Shown: positions 16,816-27,337, numbered from the stretch's first letter. The stretch: 64,000 nt of DNA from GCA-002733465 sp965230525 (GCA_965230525.1 OZ246008.1:1612001-1676000), one strand, 5' to 3'. Numbers and translations are program-made. Notes: a model not told the origin generated them from the letters alone.

Positions 16816-19800
16816 CTAGGTACGTGAAAGCAGGGATTGCCTTGCTTGACTCTCATTCAGCGGATCTGAAATAAAATAACCCTGCCCATATTTACAGGCG
16901 TGCTGCGTTAAGAAATTTAATTGCTCTTCATTTTCGATGCCCTTGGCAACGCTACCAATGGTTAAACTCTGCATTAAATCTAACAGTTTAACCAACATAT
17001 CATCGTGGGTTTTACTGCGTCCGATACTTCGTATTAAATCCTTTGAAATTCTTACAGAATGAAATTTTAGCGCGGTAATATCTTTTAGAGAAGCTCGCTG
17101 TTTTCCAAATTCATCCAAAACCATATTTAAGCCTAAACTATAAATTTCGTTAAAGTATGGCTCTAATTTTGGGACTGAAAATTCTGGGTCATCTTCAAGG
17201 ATTGATATAAATACGAATTTTGGATTGATTTTATGACTGGCTAATTTAGTTCGTAAAAATTCAATAGCGTGACTTGTGGCTAAATATTCGATACTTAAAT
17301 TAATATTTATGCAAACTGACAAGCCTTCTTGATTCCAACGCTGCAGCGTTGCGAGAGCGTTGGAAATTAGCCAGTCTGAAAATTCTCTTATCATGCCAAG
17401 TTCAGAAATAAGCGGCAAAAACTGTGAGGGGTAGATAATTTTGTCGTCATCGGTACGCCATCGCCAGTTGACGTCGAGCTCGATTATGTTTTTACTGGCG
17501 AGCTCCAAAATCGGTTGAAATACTAAAAATAATTCGCTTTCTTCAAGCGCTCGGCTTAGCTTGTTTTCCAATGCTACTCGCTCTAATGCCTTCTTATTGC
17601 TATCTTCATGGTAGTATTTAAATAGGTTAGAGCCTTGTTGCTTTGTTTGGGCGAGTGCGGTTTCTCCCTTGGTAATTAATTCGCTCCAGTTCTCACCATC
17701 ATCAGGGTAATTTGAAATTCCGGCACAGGCAGAAAGGTTAATTTGCTGATCATTCAACTCAAGCGGTTTCGAAAGCTCTCTTAAGAGCTGGTTAACGGTA
17801 TGCAAAACATTGCTTTCATCATTGGCATGTTGAAGCACTATTAGGAATATATCGGGCTCATAGCGCGCTAATAGGTCGTTTTTTCGAATATAAGGTAATA
17901 GCCTTGAAGTTAATTGTGAAAACAATGCATCGAGGGATGCGGGACGAAGCGCGGTTTTTAATCGGTTAAAATGATCGATACCTAAAAAGATTAACGAAAT
18001 TGCGCCACCGTTTTTTCGGCATCGAGCAATCTGTTGTCTCAATCGGTCGAATGCCAGCGTTTTACTTGGCAAGCCCGTTGAGCGGTCATAGAAGTTGTTT
18101 TTTATACTACGATTTTCAACTTCTTTGCTCTGGGAAATTTCACTCATGACCACCACATAACCCACTTTTTCATTGTTTTGTTCGATCAGATTTATTTTCA
18201 CTTCAATGGGAAAACTCGCGGCGTTTTTTCTGGCTATGGAACTTTGACCATGCCACCGGTTATTTTGTTTGAGTTGATTTAGTATATGTTCAGTTTCTTT
18301 ACCCGACGCGCGAGACATAGATACATCCACCATGTTTTGCCCAACGAGTGCGTCCGCCGAGAAACCAGTGGTAAACTCATAAGCGTTGTTTACAAACAAA
18401 ATTTCAAAATCTTTATCCAAAATTAAAATAATGTCTTGGGTGGATTCGAATGCTGTTGAATACAGATTAAGTTTTGTTTCTAAACTCTTTTCTTTGTCAA
18501 CATTTTGCCATGTGCCAGTTGCTCTACGCGGCGTACCATTTTTATAATATTCACTGATTCTTCCTTGAAACCGACACCAAAACCAGCGTTTAAAAAAGTA
18601 GCATCGATAAGTAATATCTAACTCTTCCACTTCACCGTTAATCAACTGTTCCCAGCGAAGTTTGCTAGCTGCTAGATCGTCAGGGTGAATCGACGCAATA
18701 TACTTTCCAATACTTTGTTCGAGCGGCTGGTGTTGATGTTGGTACAAACTAAACTCCGAATTCATCAGTATGTCAGAATTGATACAACAATCCCAGACAC
18801 CTTTGTGCTCATCCAATAGAGCAAGTTCTAAACGTCGTTCATTTTTTTTGATACGCGCAATAGCGCGTTGAGAGTTTTGATAATGCTTAAAAAGATAAAA
18901 AACGACTAGGCTGATTAATATAATCATAGCGACCAGTGCAAAATAATTGGTCGCAGTGGTGAGTTGACTCGTTTGGGTGACGTTAATGGTGAGTCGGTGG
19001 GCTGCTGAGGTGTTAGCACTGTTCAATATTTTGGTACGAATATTTAGGTAGTGTGTGCCCGGTGTAAGATCGGCAAGTGTTAACCTTGAATCGGTCGTGT
19101 AGTAAATTTGACTATTGTCATCCGAGTCAAACCAATATTCAAAGACCGAAGATTTATTTTGCATAAAGTCAAAATCGGTGAGCTGAAGATTCAATAAGTC
19201 ACTTGCTTCCGAAAGCTCAATTTGATCGTGTATCGGCCAAAGGTGAGTAATTTGATTGCCAGAAAATACTTTGGCTTCCGAAATTTTTGGTGGAGGAAGT
19301 TCGCTCGTGCGTAGTAGCTTTCTAGGTGTTACCTTGGTTAAGCCGCGGGTGCTACCCAGTAAAAGATCACCACTGTCTAATAGTACCGAGCTGCCTTCGT
19401 TGAATTCGTTACTTAGAAGACCATCGTTGCTGTCGAACAACGCATGTTGACCAGTCTGGATATTTATCCTTAGCAGTCCTTGAGATGTGGTGGCCCAAAG
19501 TAAGTGCCCAAGCTTTTCTAAAGCAAAGATTTGATTATCTGGCAGGCCGGTGCTGGTGTGGTAGCGTGCCACCTGTTCAACCCGATCATTATCGAACTTG
19601 AGTCCATAGATCCCATCACCTGCAAAAGCGACCCATGCGATATCGCCTTCGACCAATAGGTCGGTGATTAAAAAATGCTGGCCATTGAAATCTTTTTTCA
19701 CCTCAAAAATGACTTTGTTTTTATTGGTTGCCAAATCATAAGCAAATAGTTCTTGCTCTGTTCCAACCCATAATAGGCCATTTTGATAACTTACATGACG

Positions 19801-21339
19801 AGTCTTTGTTGCGTTAAAGCGCGTCATGATATTGCGATTGTAGGTAAATTCGTTGAGCAGAATGTTAAAGCTCATGAGCCCCTCATGAGTTGCTAACCAA
19901 ATTATCTTATTATCAATGGACGTCATGCTCAGTATGGTAAATGGGTCTGTACTTTCCAAGTGGCGAGGAAGGTGTTGAAACACTTGTTTTGTGGTTTGGT
20001 TAAATTCAATTAGTCCGTATTGGGTCGCTAACCAAAGGGTATTTCCCAGTTCAATGACATCGAAAACATCAGCTTTTGTTCTATCGGAAGCGAGTTGGCT
20101 CATATCGATTAAATGAGTCACTTTTCCTGATTCCGCATCGACCAAGTTTAATCCTTTGCCGGTGGCCGCTAAGTAGTCGTTGTTTTTGTTTAATTTGACA
20201 CTCCATATTTCATCATCATCGAGCCGCCAACCTATTTCTTGCGAATGAGTACTCCAGGATTCAAATGTCGGGATTTTGGTATCCCATAAAAACGCGCCCT
20301 GACTTTGGGTGCCTATCCAGAGTAAGCGATTCGAATCTAGAAATAAGCTCGAAATATGATATTCCGAAGATTTTGGTAAATTGTCTTTCAGGGAAAATAA
20401 AAACGTCGATTTATTGGTTGATGGTAGATAGCGAAAAATTTTGTCGCCGACTGAGTAGAAAGCGAGGCTTTGCTTATCGCTTGTCGCAGCCAACGGCGTT
20501 TCGCTCTGTTGAGTTTCGTGTATTGCCATCAATCTGCCCAGTGAGTCTTCACTGACACTGAGTTGGAATATTCCGAGGTTAGTGGTTAAAAGCAAATTTT
20601 TTGAATTAAGCGACTGGATGCCAGAAATTTTAAAATTGGGACGTGGGTTATTGATTGCCAGTTTTTCTAGCCGTTGCTCGTCACTGTGATAAAAGTACAG
20701 CCCGTCCGATGTTCCCAACCAAAAACCACCGTGAACTCCAAGAAAACTTAATAAGTTCAGCGATTTGGAATGAAATGCTTGCATGCTGGAAGGCTGACGA
20801 ATATCTTTTTGCTCTGGAGAGTATAAATACAGCCCATTCCAAGTAAATACAGCCAAGGTAGATTCATCGAGCGGCGCACTACCCACCAGCATATTAGCCT
20901 GTGACCAAAAACGCTGTTGCGCGGGAAACTGCGCTAATTCGACCGTTTTGGCGCTTTCTGAAACACGAATTAAGCCTTCGCGACCGTTAAACCAATAATT
21001 TCCTTGCAAGTCGCTACTGACTGAATTGAAGGGTTTGCGGGTAAATAGCTCATTGGGGTCTTCGATTTCGAGCATTTGAGTCCCATCGAATCGATTGACT
21101 CCCGCTAAGGTGCTAATCCAAATATAGCCGTCTTGGTCTTGGTAAAATGAGTTAACACTATTTTGACTGAGGCCATTTTGACTGGATAATTGCCTCAATT
21201 GTGGCTGAACTAGAGCATGATCCGTTGCGTGTGAGCGGATTACTGCGCTAGAACCCAACAGCAGCGCAATGAAGAGTGCGAATGGTTTAATTGGCCAAAG
21301 TACACTCTTCAACCAAACGCTGTTAGTTTTTATATGCAA
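16816..21339 (-). CDS. Sensor with Reg_prop beta-propellers, Y_Y_Y, two PAS, degenerate GGDEF and degenerate EAL
   Basis: 1507 residues. N-terminal membrane/signal segment about 18-36; periplasmic two-component-regulator propeller repeats about 45-680 (opening with LSSQNGLSQNSVNSFYQDQDG, the usual first blade); Y_Y_Y domain about 700-790; transmembrane helix about 801-820; PAS about 835-950 and 955-1070; GGDEF-like about 1080-1245; EAL-like about 1258-1500. The GGDEF signature is replaced by YEPDI (1160-1164). In the EAL domain, EAL is replaced by DVN (1289-1291), the DDFG motif is DEFG (1409-1412) and the usual K-x-D is R-x-S. Both catalytic sites are therefore probably dead, so it is more likely a receptor/effector by protein contact or nucleotide binding than an enzyme. 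Confidence 0.92.
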   Translation of the reverse strand: MHIKTNSVWLKSVLWPIKPFALFIALLLGSSAVIRSHATDHALVQPQLRQLSSQNGLSQNSVNSFYQDQDGYIWISTLAGVNRFDGTQMLEIEDPNELFTRKPFNSVSSDLQGNYWFNGREGLIRVSESAKTVELAQFPAQQRFWSQANMLVGSAPLDESTLAVFTWNGLYLYSPEQKDIRQPSSMQAFHSKSLNLLSFLGVHGGFWLGTSDGLYFYHSDEQRLEKLAINNPRPNFKISGIQSLNSKNLLLTTNLGIFQLSVSEDSLGRLMAIHETQQSETPLAATSDKQSLAFYSVGDKIFRYLPSTNKSTFLFSLKDNLPKSSEYHISSLFLDSNRLLWIGTQSQGAFLWDTKIPTFESWSTHSQEIGWRLDDDEIWSVKLNKNNDYLAATGKGLNLVDAESGKVTHLIDMSQLASDRTKADVFDVIELGNTLWLATQYGLIEFNQTTKQVFQHLPRHLESTDPFTILSMTSIDNKIIWLATHEGLMSFNILLNEFTYNRNIMTRFNATKTRHVSYQNGLLWVGTEQELFAYDLATNKNKVIFEVKKDFNGQHFLITDLLVEGDIAWVAFAGDGIYGLKFDNDRVEQVARYHTSTGLPDNQIFALEKLGHLLWATTSQGLLRINIQTGQHALFDSNDGLLSNEFNEGSSVLLDSGDLLLGSTRGLTKVTPRKLLRTSELPPPKISEAKVFSGNQITHLWPIHDQIELSEASDLLNLQLTDFDFMQNKSSVFEYWFDSDDNSQIYYTTDSRLTLADLTPGTHYLNIRTKILNSANTSAAHRLTINVTQTSQLTTATNYFALVAMIILISLVVFYLFKHYQNSQRAIARIKKNERRLELALLDEHKGVWDCCINSDILMNSEFSLYQHQHQPLEQSIGKYIASIHPDDLAASKLRWEQLINGEVEELDITYRCYFFKRWFWCRFQGRISEYYKNGTPRRATGTWQNVDKEKSLETKLNLYSTAFESTQDIILILDKDFEILFVNNAYEFTTGFSADALVGQNMVDVSMSRASGKETEHILNQLKQNNRWHGQSSIARKNAASFPIEVKINLIEQNNEKVGYVVVMSEISQSKEVENRSIKNNFYDRSTGLPSKTLAFDRLRQQIARCRKNGGAISLIFLGIDHFNRLKTALRPASLDALFSQLTSRLLPYIRKNDLLARYEPDIFLIVLQHANDESNVLHTVNQLLRELSKPLELNDQQINLSACAGISNYPDDGENWSELITKGETALAQTKQQGSNLFKYYHEDSNKKALERVALENKLSRALEESELFLVFQPILELASKNIIELDVNWRWRTDDDKIIYPSQFLPLISELGMIREFSDWLISNALATLQRWNQEGLSVCININLSIEYLATSHAIEFLRTKLASHKINPKFVFISILEDDPEFSVPKLEPYFNEIYSLGLNMVLDEFGKQRASLKDITALKFHSVRISKDLIRSIGRSKTHDDMLVKLLDLMQSLTIGSVAKGIENEEQLNFLTQHACKYGQGYFISDPLNESQARQSLLSRT

Positions 21340-21560
21340 TTGTTTTACTCATCCAATTTATCGGGGTTGCCATTGACTTTGAATCGGATCCCCTGTCCTT
21401 TATTTACTAGAAGTATAAATAGCTTGATAGATAAGCTCAAAAATTATTATAAGCAGCGGTTGATAACTCGCCAATTTCCGATAATTTGGGTAAAGATTAA
21501 ACAATGATTTGCGGATACTAATTTGCTGGCGAATTTATTAACAAGATTCCATAATAAAGC

Positions 21561-21589
21561 TTGTCATCCGGAATCGCTTCCGATAGAAT
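21561..21589 (+). promoter_or_regulatory. Predicted sigma-70 promoter of tRNA-fMet
   Basis: TTGTCA (21561-21566), 17-base spacer, TAGAAT (21584-21589): 5/6 and 5/6 matches to consensus at ideal spacing. Transcription would begin near 21596, 8 bases before the mature tRNA 5' end. Confidence 0.75.
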
Positions 21590-21603
21590 TCCGTCCACGT
21601 TGA

Positions 21604-21680
<77 letters not shown>

Positions 21681-21693
21681 ATTTTTTAGACGT

Positions 21694-21718
21694 AAAAAGC
21701 CCCTTTATGGGGCTTTTT
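21694..21718 (+). terminator. Rho-independent terminator after tRNA-fMet
   Basis: AAAAAGCCCC, TTTA loop, GGGGCTTTTT: 10-base near-perfect stem ending in T5, beginning 13 bases past the tRNA CCA. It separates the tRNA from the rimP operon, or attenuates read-through into it. Confidence 0.9.
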
Positions 21719-21973
21719 CGTAAGCTTAGTTTGGTATTTAGCATCCAACTGCTAATCTCATTAGTCAGGCCAATATTAATTATTGGTAGATGCTTAATTA
21801 GAATAAAGCGATGACAGTAAGGTGTTGGCTTTTTGAACAATAGATTCACAAAGGCCAGTCTCCAGCAGTATTTGGAATGGGCCTTATGAGCCCATTTTTT
21901 GTTTTTAGCGCAATGACATAGCGCGTTGATTTGGCTTGAAATTTCAAGTCATCACAGCAATAAAGTGTAGAAA

Positions 21974-22429
21974 ATGGCGAAAATTGATCAATTAACAGAA
22001 ATGCTTCAACCTGCCGCGGAAGCGCTCGGGTATGAATTCCTTGGTGTAGAATATGTTAGCCAAGGCGTTCATTCGGTACTTCGAATTTATATTGATCATG
22101 ACAATGGGATCACTGTCGATGACTGTACTAAAGTTAGTCATCAAGCCAGTGGAATACTTGAAGTAGAGGACCCTATTAATTCTCAGTACACACTTGAAGT
22201 GTCATCGCCAGGTATGGATCGCCCGCTATTTACCCTGCCTCATTTTGAGAAAGTGGTGGGCCAAGAGATTAACCTTCGTTGTCATCTTGGTGTTGACGGA
22301 CGTAGAAAATTTAAAGGTGAATTAGTTGAAGTCGATGAAAATCAATTAGTTATCCGAGTGGATAACCAAGACTATACTGTTGATTTTCAGGATGTCGATA
22401 AGGCAAATGTCGTCCCAGTATTTGATTAA
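21974..22429 (+). CDS. rimP: Ribosome maturation factor RimP
   Basis: 151 residues, the normal length. The N-terminal domain opens with LTEMLQPAAEALGYEFLGVEYV and contains the family's YTLEVSSPGMDRPL signature; the C-terminal SH3-like barrel follows (about 85-150). RimP binds the 30S precursor and helps head assembly. First gene of the rimP-nusA-infB cluster; 110 bases separate it from nusA. Start at ATG 21974 agrees with the family N-terminus. Confidence 0.97.
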   Translation: MAKIDQLTEMLQPAAEALGYEFLGVEYVSQGVHSVLRIYIDHDNGITVDDCTKVSHQASGILEVEDPINSQYTLEVSSPGMDRPLFTLPHFEKVVGQEINLRCHLGVDGRRKFKGELVEVDENQLVIRVDNQDYTVDFQDVDKANVVPVFD

Positions 22430-22539
22430 TATTTATTAATGGTTAACAGCAGATATTTTATCCGCAGAAAATGTTCTAAAATGAACGCGAAACCACACAT
22501 AGAAACTAATGAGTGGGTTTGATTGAGGTTGATTAGACT

Positions 22540-24045
22540 ATGAACAACAAAGAAATTTTATTAGTGGTAGAGGCCGTATCTAACGAAAAAGATATTGAGC
22601 CAGAAATTATTTTTCAGGCGATTGAAGCTGCAATTGCGACCGCCACTAAAAAGAAAAAAGGACTCGACATTGATGTGCGCATTGATATTGAGCGCGAAAC
22701 AGGTAATTACAAAACCTATCGCCGTTGGTTAGTAGTCGACCCGAGTTCTGAAGAAAATAATGGGCTTGAAAACCCGCTCGCAGAAATTACATTAGAAGCT
22801 GCACAAATTGAAAACCCTGAGATTCAACCGGGCGAGTATATCGAGGAAGAAATTGAGTCGATTGCATTTGGTCGAATTGCAGCGCAAACGGCTAAACAAG
22901 TCATTGTTCAAAAAGTGCGTGAAGCAGAGCGAGCAAAAGTCATTGATGCGTTCGAATCACGCGTCGGCGAGTTAGTGACTGGGGTGGTTAAAAAAGCTAA
23001 TCGCGATTCTATTATTATTGACTTAGGCGGAAACGCAGAAGCGATTATTCATCGCGAAGAAATGATGCCAAGAGAAGCGGTTAGAGCGGGTGACCGATTA
23101 AGAGGCTATTTATATGCCGTTAATCCTGAAGTCCGCGGGCCGCAATTATTTGTTAGTCGGGCTAACTCTGAAATGCTCATCGAGCTTTTCCGAATTGAAG
23201 TTCCTGAAATTGCTGAAGAAACCATCGACCTAATGGGCGCGGCTCGTGACCCAGGTTCGCGCGCCAAGATTGCGGTAAAAAGCAACGATAAGCGAATTGA
23301 TCCAGTCGGCGCTTGTGTGGGCATGCGAGGCTCGCGTGTACAAGCCGTTTCGGGTGAATTAGCCGGTGAAAGAATCGATATTGTTTTATACGATGATAAC
23401 CCGGCACAGTTTGTAATTAATGCGATGTCGCCAGCGGAAGTCTCCTCTATTATTGTTGACGAAGACAAACACACCATGGATATTGCGGTTGAAGAAGATC
23501 AACTGGCTCAAGCCATTGGTCGAAATGGACAAAACGTACGTTTGGCAAGTCAGCTAACAGGCTGGTCTTTAAATGTGATGACATTAGAAGATGCCGAAAA
23601 TAAGAGCAAAGAAGAGAACAAAGGTCTAGTCGATAAATTCATTAAAGAGTTAGATGTTGATGAAGAGTTGGCTGAGGTTCTGGCGCAAGAAGGGTTCACT
23701 TCGATCGAAGAAGTTGCCTATGTTCCTTTGTCTGAAATGTTAGACATTGAAGGGTTTGATGAAGAGTTAGTCGAAGCATTAAAAGCGAGAGCGAAAGATG
23801 CGTTATTGACCAAAGCGATTCGCACTGAAGAAAAACTGGAACAGAATGAACCTGCGCAAGACTTGTTAGAGATGGAAGGTATGGATCGTCATCTTGCTTT
23901 CGTTCTAGCGAGTCGCGGTATTATTACTATGGAAGATCTAGCAGAGCAATCGGTTGATGAGCTGATTGAGCTAGAAGAATTAGACGAAGAAAAAGCCGCT
24001 GCTCTCATTATGACAGCAAGAGCGCCTTGGTTCGCGGAAGAGTAA
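22540..24045 (+). CDS. nusA: Transcription termination/antitermination factor NusA
   Basis: 501 residues. N-terminal RNA polymerase-binding domain (about 1-130), S1 domain beginning near ELVTGVVKKANRDSIIIDLG (about 147-166), two KH domains (about 200-345) with KHT-type segments such as ACVGMRGSRVQAV and AIGRNGQNVRLASQL, and two acidic C-terminal helix-hairpin-helix repeats (about 365-495), as in the E. coli protein. Both AR repeats are present, the second of which binds the polymerase alpha subunit in E. coli. Operon between rimP and infB. Confidence 0.98.
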   Translation: MNNKEILLVVEAVSNEKDIEPEIIFQAIEAAIATATKKKKGLDIDVRIDIERETGNYKTYRRWLVVDPSSEENNGLENPLAEITLEAAQIENPEIQPGEYIEEEIESIAFGRIAAQTAKQVIVQKVREAERAKVIDAFESRVGELVTGVVKKANRDSIIIDLGGNAEAIIHREEMMPREAVRAGDRLRGYLYAVNPEVRGPQLFVSRANSEMLIELFRIEVPEIAEETIDLMGAARDPGSRAKIAVKSNDKRIDPVGACVGMRGSRVQAVSGELAGERIDIVLYDDNPAQFVINAMSPAEVSSIIVDEDKHTMDIAVEEDQLAQAIGRNGQNVRLASQLTGWSLNVMTLEDAENKSKEENKGLVDKFIKELDVDEELAEVLAQEGFTSIEEVAYVPLSEMLDIEGFDEELVEALKARAKDALLTKAIRTEEKLEQNEPAQDLLEMEGMDRHLAFVLASRGIITMEDLAEQSVDELIELEELDEEKAAALIMTARAPWFAEE

Positions 24046-24132
24046 TTCGTTACAGCTTGAACTAGTAGTAATTGTTTGGCTAAATGGTAGCGAGAAAGGT
24101 TAAGAGTACAGTCTTAGTACTGGGAGATTTAT

Positions 24133-26814
24133 ATGTCGGAAGTGACGGTTGAAAAGTTAGCGAAAGTCGTCGGTACGCCGGTCGACAAACTGCTTGAGCA
24201 AATGAAAGAAGCAGGAGTGCTTTTAAAAGGCGCCGACGATATTGTGTCTGACGATCAAAAAAAGGCATTACTGGCGCATTTACAAAAGAGTCATGGTGAA
24301 ACGGATACTGGGGCCAGTCCAAAGAAAATAACCCTTAATCGGTCAAAGAAAAGCTCGTTAAAAATGGCGAGCAAATCTGGTCGAACTAAAAGTGTTGCGG
24401 TTGAAGTGCGAAAAAAACGCACTTACGTTAAGCGCCCTGTTGAAGCAGAAGAGACACCCGCAGTAGAAGAAGAAAATACAACAAATGCTGCAGAAGAGGC
24501 TAACGCAACCACTAAAGTAGAACCGCAAGAAGCGGAGTACGCGGTGGTTGAAGAAGTGGCTGTCGATTTAGAAGCTAAAAAGCGTGAAGAAGAAGAGAAA
24601 AAAGCGCAAGAAGAAGCGGAAAAAGCGAGAAAAGAAGCCGAACAAAAAATTCGTGAAGAAGTAGAAGCTAAAGCCAAAAACGAAGCTCACCGAATCGTCT
24701 CTAGCCGTGTAGAAGCTGATATTCAGGCACGACTAGAAGCTAAACGAAAAGAAAAAGAAGAAGCTGAGAAGGCGCAGAAGCTTGCGGATGCGGAAGCGAA
24801 AGCTGCACGTCAAACTCGCTTTAAAACAGTTCAACCCACTGTTGATGTTGAATCCGAAAGTGACAAGCGCAAAAAGAAGAAAAAGAAAAAGAAAGGTCGC
24901 AGCGATAGCGCCGGTGGAAAAATTGACATGCTGGCGGATTTCCGACGTCCAGTACATAAACGAAAAAGTGATGAAAACCCGTTATCAGAAGGTCGTAAAA
25001 AAATGGTCGCACCCAAATCTATGAAGCACGGGTTTAAAAAGCCGACCACTGAAGTGGCAAAGTCTGAAATTAATATTGGTGAAAGCACAACCGTTGCGGA
25101 TTTAGCGCAACAAATGTCTGTGAAAGGGGTTGAGTTGGTTAAAACCTTGATGGGCATGGGCATTATGGCCACCATTAATCAAACAATCGACCAAGAAACC
25201 GCTCAGTTAGTCGCTGAAGAAATGGGTTACAGCGTCAACTTAGTGGCTGAAAATGCCGCTGAATTAGAGTTATTGCAATCGGTTGAGCAAAGCGGCGAGC
25301 TAAAAAGTAGGCCTCCGGTCGTGACTATTATGGGTCATGTTGATCACGGTAAAACATCGCTACTTGATTATATTCGTGCATCTAAAGTTGCCGACGGCGA
25401 AGCCGGCGGGATAACCCAGCACATCGGTGCTTACCACGTTGAAACGCCTAAAGGTATTATTTCTTTCCTTGATACTCCAGGACATGCTGCATTTACAGCG
25501 ATGCGGGCACGTGGTGCTAATGCGACAGATATTGTGGTGCTAGTGGTTGCTGCTGATGATGGCGTGATGCCACAAACCATTGAAGCGATTAAGCATGCAA
25601 AAGCTGCAGAGGTGCCATTAATCGTCGCAGTGAACAAAATGGATAAGCCCGAAGCAGACCCTGACAGAGTAAGAAATGAGCTATCTCAGCACGATGTGAT
25701 TTCTGAAGAGTGGGGTGGTGATACTGTATTTGCCCCGGTGTCTGCGAAAACAGGTGATGGCATTGATGCGTTGTTAGAGAGCATTGCTATTACCGCTGAG
25801 TTGCTTGAGTTGAAAGCGGTTGATAAAGGGCCCGCGAAAGGTATCGTGATTGAAGCTCGCCTAGACAAAGGTCGTGGAGCGGTTGCTTCACTGTTGGTTC
25901 AATCTGGTGAAATCAAAATTGGTGACATCGTATTGGCTGGGTTCCACTACGGAAAAATCCGTGCCTTAGTTGATGAGAATGGTAAAAATATTAAGTCGGC
26001 AGGGCCGTCTATTCCGGTTGAAATTCTCGGTTTATCGGGAGTTCCTGAAGCCGGTGACGAAGTTTCTGTGGTTGGAAGTGAGCGAAAAGCCAGAGAAGTG
26101 GCTGCCTTTAGACAGACTAAACATCGTGAAGCGCAAATGGCGAGACAACAAAGCGCCAAGTTGGAAAATATGTTTGCCAACATGGGTGACAACGAAAAAG
26201 TTAATCTTAATATCTTGGTTAAGGCAGATGTACAAGGTTCTGCAGAAGCGATATCTCGTTCCTTAACTGATTTATCAACGGACGAAGTATCGGTCACCAT
26301 CATATCGCAAGGTGTCGGTGGAATTACCGAAACAGACATAACTTTAGCTTCGGCTTCGCAAGCAATCGTGATTGGATTTAATGTCCGGGCTGATGCAAGT
26401 GGTCGAAAAGCGGTTGCTAAAGAAGGCATAGATTTACGTTACTACAGCATTATTTACGAAGTGATCGACGATGTGAAAGCTGCCATGAGTGGTATGCTAT
26501 CACCTGAAAAACGACAAGAAATTGTTGGTTTGGCGGAAGTAAGAGATGTCTTTAAGTCGCCAAAATTCGGAGCGATTGCGGGTTGTATGGTTATCGAGGG
26601 TGTGGTTAAACGAAACAATCCGATCCGTGTACTTCGAGATAATGTCGTTATCTACGAGGGCGAGTTAGAGTCGCTACGTCGATTCAAAGACGATGCCAAC
26701 GAAGTAAGAAATGGTATGGAGTGTGGTATCGGTGTTAAGAACTACAATGATGTCAAACCTGGTGATCAGATTGAGGTCTTTGAAATTGTTGAAGTGGCAC
26801 GAACTATCGAATAG
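24133..26814 (+). CDS. infB: Translation initiation factor IF-2
   Basis: 893 residues. IF2_N domain 1-50, an Ala/Glu/Lys coiled linker about 130-230 with a run of nine Lys at about 246-254, second N-domain about 315-375, then the GTPase: G1 GHVDHGKT (401-408), DTPGH, NKMD, followed by the fMet-tRNA-binding C2 domain. The fMet-tRNA gene lies in the same cluster. Start ATG 24133 has GGGAG 9 bases upstream. As in E. coli infB, internal starts might yield a shorter form, but I saw no specific site. Confidence 0.98.
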   Translation: MSEVTVEKLAKVVGTPVDKLLEQMKEAGVLLKGADDIVSDDQKKALLAHLQKSHGETDTGASPKKITLNRSKKSSLKMASKSGRTKSVAVEVRKKRTYVKRPVEAEETPAVEEENTTNAAEEANATTKVEPQEAEYAVVEEVAVDLEAKKREEEEKKAQEEAEKARKEAEQKIREEVEAKAKNEAHRIVSSRVEADIQARLEAKRKEKEEAEKAQKLADAEAKAARQTRFKTVQPTVDVESESDKRKKKKKKKKGRSDSAGGKIDMLADFRRPVHKRKSDENPLSEGRKKMVAPKSMKHGFKKPTTEVAKSEINIGESTTVADLAQQMSVKGVELVKTLMGMGIMATINQTIDQETAQLVAEEMGYSVNLVAENAAELELLQSVEQSGELKSRPPVVTIMGHVDHGKTSLLDYIRASKVADGEAGGITQHIGAYHVETPKGIISFLDTPGHAAFTAMRARGANATDIVVLVVAADDGVMPQTIEAIKHAKAAEVPLIVAVNKMDKPEADPDRVRNELSQHDVISEEWGGDTVFAPVSAKTGDGIDALLESIAITAELLELKAVDKGPAKGIVIEARLDKGRGAVASLLVQSGEIKIGDIVLAGFHYGKIRALVDENGKNIKSAGPSIPVEILGLSGVPEAGDEVSVVGSERKAREVAAFRQTKHREAQMARQQSAKLENMFANMGDNEKVNLNILVKADVQGSAEAISRSLTDLSTDEVSVTIISQGVGGITETDITLASASQAIVIGFNVRADASGRKAVAKEGIDLRYYSIIYEVIDDVKAAMSGMLSPEKRQEIVGLAEVRDVFKSPKFGAIAGCMVIEGVVKRNNPIRVLRDNVVIYEGELESLRRFKDDANEVRNGMECGIGVKNYNDVKPGDQIEVFEIVEVARTIE

Positions 26815-26840
26815 TTTAAGCGTTTCAACTGACCGACCAA

Positions 26841-26887
26841 ACGCAGGTGTTTGTCCGAAATGATTTCGGAAGACTCTGCGTTTTTTC
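26841..26887 (+). terminator. Two-part hairpin with T-run between infB and rbfA
   Basis: Outer stem ACGCAG (26841-26846) / CTGCGT (26876-26881) and inner perfect stem TCCGAAA (26854-26860) / TTTCGGA (26864-26870), then T6. It has the form of an intrinsic terminator inside what is an operon elsewhere, so it may attenuate rbfA-truB expression. Confidence 0.75.
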
Positions 26888-26937
26888 GTTTAATAACGAA
26901 ACTGTCAATTTACTTAAGTAAAGAATGAGTTAGAAAA

Positions 26938-27327
26938 ATGGCAAGAGAATTTAAGAGAACCGATCGAGTTGCGGAACAACTGCAACGAGAGCTCGCACAA
27001 ATTATTCAGTTAGAAGTGAAAGATCCTCGAGTGGGCATGGTTACTGTTTGTGCGGTGGATCTGTCCCGTGATCTCCACTATGCAACCGCTTATGTCACAT
27101 TTATGGGTATCGAAGAAACGGTTCAAGCAACCCAGTCTGCAGTCAATATTTTAAACGAGGCTGCCGGATTTATTCGTATTCAAATCGGCAAGCGAATGCG
27201 AATGCGAGCAGTGCCACATGTTAAGTTTCAGTTCGACGAATCCATAGCAAGGGGTCGTGATCTTTCCTCGTTAATTGAAAAAGCCCGAGAAAAAGACTCA
27301 TCACCGCAGACTGATAGCGAAGACTAG
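26938..27327 (+). CDS. rbfA: 30S ribosome-binding factor RbfA
   Basis: 129 residues with the family opening FKRTDRVAEQLQRELAQIIQ and VKDPRVGMVTV; KH-like fold through about residue 105 including GKRMRMRAVPHVKFQFD. RbfA binds the 16S rRNA 5' region and is needed for 30S maturation, especially in the cold. It precedes truB by 10 bases. C-terminal tail is Asp/Ser-rich, as in relatives. Confidence 0.97.
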   Translation: MAREFKRTDRVAEQLQRELAQIIQLEVKDPRVGMVTVCAVDLSRDLHYATAYVTFMGIEETVQATQSAVNILNEAAGFIRIQIGKRMRMRAVPHVKFQFDESIARGRDLSSLIEKAREKDSSPQTDSED

Positions 27328-27337
27328 ATAAAATACC

